Shown: in pieces, positions 18,658-28,000 of the stretch
How the letters are laid out: the number at the start of each line of letters is the position of its first letter
Position numbering within the stretch: position 1 is the stretch's first letter
Source of the DNA: Pycnococcus provasolii
Taxonomy: Eukaryota; Chlorophyta; Pseudoscourfieldiophyceae; Pseudoscourfieldiales
NCBI GenBank assembly: GCA_049487715.1
Contig: CP150550.1
Coordinates: 992,001 to 1,056,000, forward strand
Direction of reading: 5' to 3'
DNA: 64,000 nucleotides
Translations under genes and position numbers: made by a program
The notes under the pieces: model-generated
What the model was told of the DNA's origin: nothing
Databases searched by the model: none
The model's input: only the letters and a program-made list of their open reading frames with translations

Positions 18658-20898
18658 ATGGTGGATGCCGGCGCGGGGATCTTCGCCGCTGCAGCGCGCG
18701 GCATGTCCGCAAGCGGCTTTCCCCTGCGCGAACCACTCTCGCGCGCAGTCATCGCGACGCACCCCAGATCCGTGCTGGCGCTCGACTGCGCAGGGATCAC
18801 GCTGCTCTTCGTTGTCGTCGCCGCGGCGGCGATGCAAGACGTTCTGCTGCGACTCGCCGACCCCGGCGGCGTCTTCCTCACGGCCAGAGGGAACGAGCAA
18901 GGCTGGCCAGCCACGCACGAACATCCGCACGTATTCGACGCGCGAGACTGGCCATGGCCGAGCGAAAAGTGGCCGATGCTTTCGTGGTGCTTCCAAAGAG
19001 GAAGTCCAACGTACGAACGCGTCATGCTCTACGTGCAGGCGGCGCTCGCCGTCGCCGTGCTGCTCGCAAACGGACCGGCGAGGAGAACGGCGTTCCTCGC
19101 AGCCTTGCACGCCGTGCAGGTCACACTGCACGGCCGATCGACGCCCATGCTCGACGGAAGCGACCGCATGGTGAGAAACTTCTCCTTCTGGGCGGTCGTC
19201 TTGTCCGCGTGCCAGATGGGGAAAGGCGGCGCGGAGGCGGAGGCGGCGGATGTCGAAAGCGGAATCACTGCGACAAGGCCTGGCGCGTTCGCAAAGGCTG
19301 TGCCAGCGGACGTCAGGCCACGCGCACCGCGCCCGCTCGACCGCGGGTGGGCCGCGGCGGGGTACCACGTCGCGTACGCGGGCATGTACGTCAGCCTGAT
19401 GACTCGTCGGTACCTGATGGTTCCCGCGCACATGCGCCAGTGGTTTCCAGAAGGCAAGCTGCGCCTCGTGTACTTCGCCATGGGCAACCGCTGGATGGCA
19501 CGGCCGCTTGCGCACTCGCTCGCGGAAACCTGCTTTCAGTCGGGCACCGGCGCGCCTTGCACGACGCTCACGGCGCTTGCGGCTGTCACGGAGGTGAGCG
19601 CGGGACTCTTAATCGTGCTGCTCCCCGCAAAGGGATGGTTGCGCACGGTTCCGGTGGCGCTGCTCGTTGCGATGCACGTTTCCATCGGCGTGCTCATCAA
19701 CATTCCGCACTTCTTCTGGCTGAGTTTCGCGTACGCGCTGCCGTTCCTGCCGACGAAGTTTTGGGATGCCGCGGACCGCACCACCAGCACGATGCGCAAG
19801 GCGCTTAGGCGCGGCGCGCGAAGGACGTTGGCGCGAATCGGCCTGTCGCTCGATTCAAGAGACTCGCTGATGAAGCGAAGATCCGTGCGAAGAGAGGCAG
19901 CATCGACGTCGCGGTCGCCGCCAGGAAAGGATGGGCGCGTCGGCGCACCTGGCGGTGACGATGCGAGCGTCGGCGGACTAGCCACGAGGGCGGCGACGAT
20001 TCTGCGAAGTGCCTTTGCATCCGCCATGGCTGGCGCCCCGGGCGCCCTGGCAGCAGCCGCGTGCCTTTTGACGGTGGCAATATGCGCGCACGATAGCCTG
20101 TATCGCGGCGGCGCGAAGGTTGCAAATGGGTACTTCGACGCGGAGCATGCCTGGCGCTGGCCTATGGAGTTTGCGGGTGCGGGCATGAACTACGGCGTGT
20201 TCACGCCCATTGCCTTGGCCGGCTCAGGTTGGTGGGAGATTATCGGCCATGTGTCGCCGTCGGTGACAGCCACGAATGCCACCGAGACCGAAGTGTACGC
20301 CGTTGACCTTCTCGCGGCTCTTCGATCGCTCGGCAGACGAGGAGTAGAGCGTGCCATCCAAACAGCGCGAAGACGCCGTGACGCTCGACGACTTGGCAAG
20401 CGAAATCCCTCGCTGGCGCACGGCGCCTTTTGGGACACTGCCATGGTGAATGCGTCTTTCACCGGCCTTGGCAAGGAGTCTGTCGAGTACTTCCAATCGC
20501 GACCCAAGCCCCCGAGCGTCGCTCACACGTACCGCTACCCATCGTTTCGATGGGAGCAGCACCTTTACCGGGTGGCATACCAACCCACGGTGGTCGGGAC
20601 AATAATGACACCAGCTCGGCGACAGGCTGCAATCGCCAACTTCTTGTGCCTGCTCGTGCCCGATGGAAGGCTGAAATCGGTGCGCACCATGTTCTTCCAC
20701 CGTGAAATGCGAAATCCTGAGTGGCGGCGCGACACCAGCGCCGCCACACTGGAGGCGATTTCGCGGTTGAAGCAAGGCTTGCGCGATGATGATGGCACGC
20801 TCCCGGGAATGTTTGGATCAGTGGGTGTCTGGCACGATATCACAACAACTTGCAAGCATGCAGCGTCGGATTCTCGACTGGCGTTGCAACAGGTGTAG
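18658..20898 (+). CDS. HTTM-domain (VKGC-like) multi-pass membrane protein
   Basis: The start is the first ATG (18658; 746 residues); the longer frame would need GTG. About residues 35-400 hold several TM helices with HTTM-family hallmarks. These include a first-helix region ending in DVLLRLADPG, and TLHGRSTPMLDGSDRMVRNFSFWAVVL, which matches the conserved small-residue/GD-x-hh-x-hhF segment of HTTM and vitamin-K-dependent gamma-carboxylase-like proteins. FAMGNRWMARPLAHSLAE and TEVSAGLLIVLLP follow. A hydrophilic linker with RRGARR and SRSPP is followed by another TM (~residues 465-485) and a ~220-residue soluble C-terminal part (HTYRYPSFRWEQHLYRV, NFLCLLVPDGRLKSV). HTTM proteins are frequent in bacteria and patchy in eukaryotes. 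The enzymatic role here is unknown. Confidence 0.65.
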   Translation: MVDAGAGIFAAAARGMSASGFPLREPLSRAVIATHPRSVLALDCAGITLLFVVVAAAAMQDVLLRLADPGGVFLTARGNEQGWPATHEHPHVFDARDWPWPSEKWPMLSWCFQRGSPTYERVMLYVQAALAVAVLLANGPARRTAFLAALHAVQVTLHGRSTPMLDGSDRMVRNFSFWAVVLSACQMGKGGAEAEAADVESGITATRPGAFAKAVPADVRPRAPRPLDRGWAAAGYHVAYAGMYVSLMTRRYLMVPAHMRQWFPEGKLRLVYFAMGNRWMARPLAHSLAETCFQSGTGAPCTTLTALAAVTEVSAGLLIVLLPAKGWLRTVPVALLVAMHVSIGVLINIPHFFWLSFAYALPFLPTKFWDAADRTTSTMRKALRRGARRTLARIGLSLDSRDSLMKRRSVRREAASTSRSPPGKDGRVGAPGGDDASVGGLATRAATILRSAFASAMAGAPGALAAAACLLTVAICAHDSLYRGGAKVANGYFDAEHAWRWPMEFAGAGMNYGVFTPIALAGSGWWEIIGHVSPSVTATNATETEVYAVDLLAALRSLGRRGVERAIQTARRRRDARRLGKRNPSLAHGAFWDTAMVNASFTGLGKESVEYFQSRPKPPSVAHTYRYPSFRWEQHLYRVAYQPTVVGTIMTPARRQAAIANFLCLLVPDGRLKSVRTMFFHREMRNPEWRRDTSAATLEAISRLKQGLRDDDGTLPGMFGSVGVWHDITTTCKHAASDSRLALQQV

Positions 20899-21033
20899 TT
20901 TTTGTAACTTATGCTAATTGATTATTTTTCTTTGTGAATATTTCGTGTGATGAAGCTGAAACCAGCGTTATTGTTCCCATCCCCGCCTTCGCTACCACCA
21001 CACACAGACACACTCCTTTCTCGCCGAAGTAAG

Positions 21034-23226
21034 TCAAGGCGTGCACGGTACGCACTGCTGCTGATGGCGCTCCAATGGCTGTTCCTTTAGCCCGAGACGG
21101 CGACAGATCTCGTTGCACTCATGCGACCGAAAGAAATTTGCAATTCCAATGTCTCCTCTGTCTGTTGGACCGTTCGCACGAACCTTCCGACCCGGCGTTC
21201 CGTCGCTCCTTGTGTTCTCCTCCTCCTTCCCCTCTCCTTGGTGAATCACAGGGTCAGTGAAGCGGAATCCGTCTGTGCTATTCCATACGCCTTGCAAATC
21301 GCAGACGAGTTTCGTTCCTCCCGTCGCCTCGTAGGTGAAGTGGGAGAATGCTTGAGGCACATCGTCCTTGTTGATTTGTTTTTGCAGCTCACGTCGTTCA
21401 TGTTCGATGGATATGAAGCCAGTTCCGTTTTCGTTATCCTCCTCCTCCTCGACGATTGCATCGAGTTGTGTTAGTAACAGTGTCTCCATGATGGACCAGT
21501 CATTGAGCGTTTCATTCTTCTTCGCTGTGACATTTTTCTTCTTCTTGACGTGGCCTGCATTGTTGTTCCATTTCTCGAATCGTCCATCAAGGTGATCTTC
21601 CGCAAGAATCCATGCGACACCGCTTTCGTAGCTCTCGTCCTCGACCATGTAGACGCATACATCAAGGAAACTCACGTACCACTCATCAATCCCGCTTGCT
21701 AAGCGGCGGTTGAATTGCTCAGCCAGCTGAGAAGCCTCGTACTGGACTCGGCAAAGTCGCTTCTGGAACTGCATCGTCAGATTCTCGTGAATCTTTGCCT
21801 CCTTAGCGACGAGAGAATTTCCGCAAGTAAGAAATTTGCCATCGCCACAATCTTGCTCAGGGGTGATCTCGACGCATCGGAATGTGAATCGTTCGACTCC
21901 CTCAGCAAAAGGATGTTTCTCGAACGCCATGCCAACAGCGCCGTCGTGAAGCCGGATCAGATCAAGCCTCCTACCATTCCACACATACTTGCGGATCGTT
22001 GAGTTTTCGTCATAAATCCACCAATCTCCGTCGTCGCGGTTGATCATCTCGAGCTCGTCACCTTCCATACCGTGACGCGATCGAACCTCGATGCCCGCGC
22101 GCGGCGTACGCCGAATGCTGCCGCCCTCTGTACGCAGCGTCGTAAGCGTGCTCGTGAGGCTCGAGAATGCCGTGCGAAGCTCAAGGCTACTTAGGCCCAG
22201 CTTTTGAAAGGAACCGCGCGGAATCGCTTGCGCCATCTTCTCGAGGGTGGAGAAGTTCTGCTTGGGGTCACCAAATGCCACGGTGGTGATCACCACGCGG
22301 TCCTCACCATACTTAGTAGCAAGTTTCTTCGCCCATTCGACACATTCGCGTTGTTCGCGATCCTTCACAAGCCAACGGCAACGCCTGCCTCCAGTCGGGC
22401 ACTCAATGAAACTCACTTTCCCCAAGGATTCACCGAATGAACGCCACACCATAGTGCCATGCTTGCACTCCATTTCCTGGTGGTCGCTCGGCGCACCATC
22501 GCTGAGGAGAAGAACCATCAAACGTGCAAAGCTGCGCGAGTCCTTTGCGAGGAGTTCATCTGCTGCTCGAAGAGCGGGAAGGTAGTTGCCATGGCTACGA
22601 GCGCGCTTGTTGCGTTCTTTGTCGAGCTTATTGAGCATGACTTTCTTGCTCACTTCTTTGTCAGCTTGCACGCGTTCGAAAATGACTGTCGCTTCGTCAT
22701 TGAATCGAATGAGTGACGCGAACACCTCACCATGCGTGCTCACCTTCGCGTCTCCTGCTGTCGCGACTTGCGGTAAAAAGAAGTCCTTCTTCAAGCAGTT
22801 GTACACAGCCTGCTTCCTGTGTTCGTATCCAGGAATGTCGTTCGTCCTCATGGAACCACTATCATCGACAATAATCACGACGTGCGTACCCGTTGCTCCC
22901 ACAGTCACGTCGTCATTCAATTCGCCCGCTTCATCTTCCTCCTCTGCGTCATCATCTCTTGTTCGCCACGACGTGATTTCGTGCCTGCTTGTCTCGTCTG
23001 TGATGTACACGATGTCGTTGTGCACATACTTCCACCGTGGCTGCCCATTTCTTCCAGGGTTAGCGCGACTTCGCTTCCCGTACTTGACAGCTCTTTTGAG
23101 CTCCGTGCGGTCGATTCCGCGCTCGGCGCGACGCATCCTACCATGCAGGTGCGACACGAGCGGAACATCTTCCGTCGCAAGAAGTGGTAGCGAAGATGAC
23201 AATGGAGCTCGCGCCGCCGCCATCAT
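21034..23226 (-). CDS. vWFA-domain alpha-kinase (VWKA-type atypical protein kinase)
   Basis: A 730-residue ORF starting at tandem ATGs (23226/23223). Residues ~25-90 are a small basic domain (KRAVKYGKRSRANPGRNGQPRW). Residues ~114-350 are a vWFA domain with the MIDAS motif DDSGSM and a later LLLSDGAPSD. Residues ~400-725 are an alpha-kinase: SLVAKEAKI carries the probable ATP-binding Lys, KLVCDLQGVWNST the catalytic-region Asp, FTDPVIHQ the TDPxIH motif, and GDIGIANFFRSHECNEICRRLGL the His/Cys zinc-binding C-terminus. All signature residues appear intact, so it should be an active Ser/Thr kinase of the MHCK/eEF2K/VWKA group. The link of vWFA to alpha-kinase is known from Dictyostelium VwkA. 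The substrate is unknown. The gene is convergent with the HTTM gene. Confidence 0.88.
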   Translation of the reverse strand: MMAAARAPLSSSLPLLATEDVPLVSHLHGRMRRAERGIDRTELKRAVKYGKRSRANPGRNGQPRWKYVHNDIVYITDETSRHEITSWRTRDDDAEEEDEAGELNDDVTVGATGTHVVIIVDDSGSMRTNDIPGYEHRKQAVYNCLKKDFFLPQVATAGDAKVSTHGEVFASLIRFNDEATVIFERVQADKEVSKKVMLNKLDKERNKRARSHGNYLPALRAADELLAKDSRSFARLMVLLLSDGAPSDHQEMECKHGTMVWRSFGESLGKVSFIECPTGGRRCRWLVKDREQRECVEWAKKLATKYGEDRVVITTVAFGDPKQNFSTLEKMAQAIPRGSFQKLGLSSLELRTAFSSLTSTLTTLRTEGGSIRRTPRAGIEVRSRHGMEGDELEMINRDDGDWWIYDENSTIRKYVWNGRRLDLIRLHDGAVGMAFEKHPFAEGVERFTFRCVEITPEQDCGDGKFLTCGNSLVAKEAKIHENLTMQFQKRLCRVQYEASQLAEQFNRRLASGIDEWYVSFLDVCVYMVEDESYESGVAWILAEDHLDGRFEKWNNNAGHVKKKKNVTAKKNETLNDWSIMETLLLTQLDAIVEEEEDNENGTGFISIEHERRELQKQINKDDVPQAFSHFTYEATGGTKLVCDLQGVWNSTDGFRFTDPVIHQGEGKEEENTRSDGTPGRKVRANGPTDRGDIGIANFFRSHECNEICRRLGLKEQPLERHQQQCVPCTP

Positions 23227-23778
23227 CTGCGATACAGCAGGTGAGCAGGTCGCCTAAATCGTCGCCACAAGAGTTTTGCAAGGGCGGCAAGAGTTTTGCA
23301 CACTACTACTACTATGCGTGTTGCACTGTAATTAAATCGAAGTGAAAGAGGGGGAATCGTCAGTTCCTACCCCAACCGAAGACGCGACGCGTCCGGGGCT
23401 CCTTAAAATCAACTGTGTGTATCCCCATTATATATGGGGATATGGATTACGAACCGATGTGAAATTTTAAGTCACATCAACAGAAATTTTATGGCATCCT
23501 TTGAGAAGAATTAGTGAATTACGGATTACCCTCCTACGATGAAGAAGAGTGAGTGATAAAGACTTCGGTAAGATGTAATTGATTTTTCTACTACTATTAT
23601 TTGAAAGGAACTACCATCATAGGCTTTGAGTTTATCCACCAAGTTTACAACATATTTCAAAAACAGTCTTCCACCAAACACGTTATCCTTCTTCTTCACC
23701 ACCACCAACACCAAAAATGCTGCAACATCACCCACTTCTATTTAGATTTAGTGGTATCCATGATTTAAAACTGCTCAA
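23227..23778. other. AT-richer intergenic region upstream of the alpha-kinase gene
   Basis: There is no supportable gene. The region has lower GC than its neighbours and contains the ATCCCCAT/ATGGGGAT palindrome around a TATAT core at 23421-23441, reported separately. It probably holds the alpha-kinase promoter and the 3' UTR of the GH26-Apple gene. Confidence 0.45.
23421..23441. promoter_or_regulatory. Perfect 8-bp palindrome around a TATAT core
   Basis: ATCCCCAT and its exact inverted copy ATGGGGAT flank the five bases TATAT. It lies 195 bp upstream of the alpha-kinase start codon. It could be a dimeric regulator site with an embedded TATA element; this is positional inference only. Confidence 0.35.
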
Positions 23779-25085
23779 TCAAGGTCCGTATGGAACGCAC
23801 ATTCCGTACTGCTGTATGATCACCTGCTCGTAGGGTATGCGTGACTGCGCATCCTTGTGCCTGATGGCAAGCAGAACGCCGTTTGGTCCGCCCACCACCC
23901 ATCCACCGTTGCGAAGCTCCATGTTCGCCGTGAAGGTTGCCGTCCCTAAAAGCGCATCCGGATTCTCTGGGTTCTCGAAGGAGGAGAGCACGAGCTTGTC
24001 GGTACACGGAGTGTTGCCGGCTGCGCTCTTCGCCACGCTGCTCGTCGTGCTGTGCACGCATCGGAACTCGAAGTCTCCCACCTTAACGGGCGCTGGAAGA
24101 CCAGCCACGACCGGCCCTGGCAAGTTGAACGCCACCGTGTATCCCGCCATGCAAGAGGGGTGGCAAGGTCGACGAAGAGGATGGCGTTGGTGGCGATGAC
24201 ACCTGCATTGCGGTAACTTCTCCATCCTGCTGCTGTGCCGCCGCTATGTCCTGGTCATCGATTCGTAGAATGGTCCCGCCGATGAAGATCGCCTCGCCTG
24301 ATGCTGCCTCGTCACCAAATCCCATTGCCAAGGTGTTCGACGGAGGAAGCGTTTCGAGCAGATTCACCAGGTACTGCATTCCTTCGCCAGGTGTGCCATC
24401 CGGATTGCAAGCCAGCATGGTCCCCGGTGCACAAGCTGCATTGAGGGCGGGACTCTTCGGCGAGATACCCGACGGTAACCCTGCTCCTGCTGGCGGCAAC
24501 GCCGGTGGATCCCTGGTTGCATACGTCGTAACGCCGCCCCCGGAACTGCAAGTGACATCCTCGTCAATCACCGGAGCATTCGCGTCGAGGCGCATTCGTG
24601 GCGCGTCCCGATGCCGGATCACGAATGCGATGTTTTGTGCAGAGTCGACGGGTATGGACCCCGCGCCCCGGAGTGAGCATTGGTTGGGCACATCGCAGAG
24701 CGGCATTGCCTCCGCGCCTTGCTGAAACCCAACGCGGAACACAATGGCAGCCGAACCTTCGAGATCTCGCGCAGATAGCGAGATGGAGTCGCAGATATTT
24801 CGTCCAGGCTGCGCGGAAAGCTCAAGATTCACGCACTCAAAGACGAGATCATTCGGTGAGGCGAGCTCGTACTCTCCGCCTGTCGAAGGCTGTACCCAAG
24901 GCGACACCGCGAGCTCGAATGACGTGTCAGACACATCGAGCGACTTTCCCGCCGACGGACCAGGTGCACGCAGAACGTCGCCCGAAAAGACCCACATCGA
25001 TCCATCGCTTGTATGACGAGGTGGACTGAGAACAAGCAGGGGAGCAGAGGCGGATGCAAGGAAGTCTTGGCAGGAAGTCGAGGTG
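23779..25085 (-). pseudogene. C-terminal part of the GH26-Apple protein, continued in two other frames
   Basis: After the stop at 25086 the protein clearly continues, first in a second frame (open from 25135 to 24083) and then in a third (to the stop at 23779). Each switch can be explained by one extra base in a short G run on the plus strand (25110-25112, and the GGGG at 24157-24160). Read through, the region gives ~430 residues of Cys-containing beta-rich repeats with shared motifs (DLVFECVNLELSAQ versus DFEFRCVHSTTSS; IAFVIRHRDAPR versus VLLAIRHKDAQS). That internal similarity across frames shows that both frames are truly coding. Assembly error, a recent null allele and programmed shifting are all possible; error is the simplest. 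Confidence 0.7.
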
Positions 25086-28000
25086 CTATCGTCCGTCTTC
25101 TGTTGTTGAGGGCGGCGGCGGCGATCCACCTCCACCAGAAGAAGGAAGCATTGGTATCATTCCACCGCCACCACCTCCTCCACCTGCCGTGGGCTGACGA
25201 GGAGTGCTCGGGGGAATCTGACGACTTGGCGATTGCAATGACTGGGCCTCTAGTGCCGTTCGCCAGTCCGGTGTCATCTTCAGGCACGTCAGCGCCCCCT
25301 GTGACTTGCGATTGGTGGATGCCATTCCTCCATGCTGCTGCTGACGGATCGCCGACGACGCGTCATCAGGAAAGTCCACGACGGCAGCTGGCGGCCGCGT
25401 AAAGTCGAGCCCATTCACACCATTCGATGCAGCCAGCACAAACGTGACGCCATCCGGGTCGCCTATGAGACTGCATCCTGGGCACAAGACTACGCCAAAG
25501 GGAAGGACGAGTGTAAAGTATCGGCGAGGATTCATGGAATCAACGCTGGTGGTGGTACCACCAATCATCTTGCTCACGCGCAGCGATTCCGGCGTCGATG
25601 GGGTGACAGCCCCGCCCAGTCCAAGCTGCTCGTCAAAAACTGTGTACATGACTGGGCAAACGTTGAGAGGCTGGAGATCGGCCGAGGCCCCGCGTCGAGG
25701 GTCGGTGAATTCCCCGTTCGTATTCACGACGAAAGCGTACGTGCACACAACTCGGAAGTCCTCAAAGTCTGCGGGAAACCACTCGAATTGCGAGTCAGCC
25801 GAAGCACCGTCTCTGCGCTGCTGCCACGGGCTGTACGCCACCTTGATTCCCATCCCTCCGATGTCCACGGGAACGCTGAGCGGGTTTGTGACGTTCATTG
25901 CAATGTGCCACTCCTGGAAATTCGTTGTTGGGCGCACTTCGAATGTCGAGGCATCACGCAGTGCGGCAGCTATGCCATTCATAGTCGAGAACGTGGAAGA
26001 GCTGCTACCACCACCACCATCGCTACCGCTGTATCCACCTGACCCCGACGTTGTTACAGTCGGGCACGCGAGCTGTGGCGTCCCACCGCCAATGCCACTG
26101 GCAGTTGGATATGGGACAGTCCAGCGATCTCCGTTGCCTTGCCCAGAGAGGTAGTCTGGTTCTTGCCCCGAGAGGAAGTCTGGCTCCATCTGCCCATCGA
26201 GGAGTGATGCATCCCCCTCGTAGTAGTACATCGGATTCGAACCATCCACGTCGAAGGTCGTCACGTCATCGCGAACTCCACGCTGATCTGCATCGAGTGC
26301 ATCGGCGCGTGTGCCGCTCACCCATGGTACGGCAGGACCTCGCGCCCAAGCGACGCGACGCTGCGGCGTGTCACTCCACTTGCACCAGCACTCGCCAAAT
26401 GCGAAATCGCCGAAACAACCGTTAGGATCCGCGCACCACACAAAGACGTTCGCGAGGCTGCTAGATGTCATCGTTGCACCGCTGGTCGCGGCGTAGGATG
26501 TACCTCCACCACCGGGCACCTCACCGAAACAGCTCGCGCAGCAGTCACCAGCGGTTGCCGTGCGGTGCGTGTGGCCATTCACAACAACCGTGCCACGGTA
26601 GTTAGAATTCCTCTCTATCGAGCACATCGGTGCCGCTGCACGCACGGATGATGGTAGTGCCGATGGCACCCCGCCACTGAGTGGCATTGAGTGGTACGGT
26701 GTGACGGCGGCGTTCGCGGCGTCCGACGACACCAAGCCGACGGGTGTGTCAAGATCGATGCAAGATGATGGAAACAGACCGTGGTATGCATTCAAGTCCA
26801 ACATGAATCCACGCGACGCGGGTGAGGTGAGCATCTCTTTCTGGAACGGAACGCTGATCTGCGGCGATCCAGAGATGCGCCAGTCGACGACGGAATTCAC
26901 TTCACTCTCGAACTTAACGATGTCAAACCACGTTATGAGCTTCAGCTGAGGGAGTAGCGTCGAGAGCGACGTGCCACCAGGTCCACCATTAACGAATTGT
27001 TGCCACCAGCTTCGTTTGACCTCTAGCTCTGACGGGGTGCCAGACCTTTGCTTGCTTGGCATGAAGAGCGCACCCGTCTCTCCGATTCCCAACGGCTTGC
27101 TCTTGCCCACAGCGTAAGTCTCGTAGAAGTCGAACGGAATGTCCGCCGCCGCTTCGCCGAGCGTTCGCGGCGCAACGCGCAGAAGAAAGCTGTCACGTGG
27201 TGCAGCCTCATTGTCTTCACCAAAGGGATATTCGACGCCAAAGTGGTAGACACTGAGTCCAACCCAATCGACGTACGAGTCGCCGGGCCAGTAGGGTCCA
27301 AACGGGTCGTCGCGATTGTTGACGATGCCATCACGATTCGTGTCCAGTCGAGCGAATTCTGGATTGCCCGCCAAATCAGACGGGGCAGCGAATGGGTAGT
27401 CCCTTGCCGCGCTGTTTGGGCTCCACATGACGGCACCTCGCTTCGTACCCCTGCGCACGGCATCACTGACGAGTCGGAATTTCTCCACATACTTGGTGGG
27501 CTGACGACTCCAAGGATACCACCCACCATTCATTTCGTGCGCGAAGCGAACGATGCAGCTTGCGCGCATGCGCTCGAAGAATGCGCACCTCTCCACAATG
27601 GGCGCAATCGTCGATGGTGTCACAAGATCCAGCCCGTCGAAGGGTTCCACGGTGACTGTGGCGACGCCGCCAAGTCCAGCCACCTGGGCTAGAAACTGGT
27701 CCAGATAACGAAGTTGATAGTCCAGAATCGGAATGTGCACAAAGATGTTGTAGTTCACGGGAACGAAACCTCCAAATGCTGTCAGGTACATTTGCAAATC
27801 TGCCGTTCCATTCACCTCCTGCGGTGACACGCCAAGATAGACTCCGCGTGGTGGCTCAAGCGGATTCGGGTACCCGATAGGCTTCCCATCCTGCATCCGA
27901 ATGTCCGCGGTAGGTGGCACATACGGCACATTGCTATACACGGATGCTGCTCCACCTCCTTGCTGCACAGCTGGCGGTGATGTACCCGACCCAGTTGCCG

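Noticed and set aside
26228-26248. GGTTCGAATCC B-box-like string on the minus strand
   Set aside because: It lies in the coding frame of the GH26-Apple protein and has no A box upstream.
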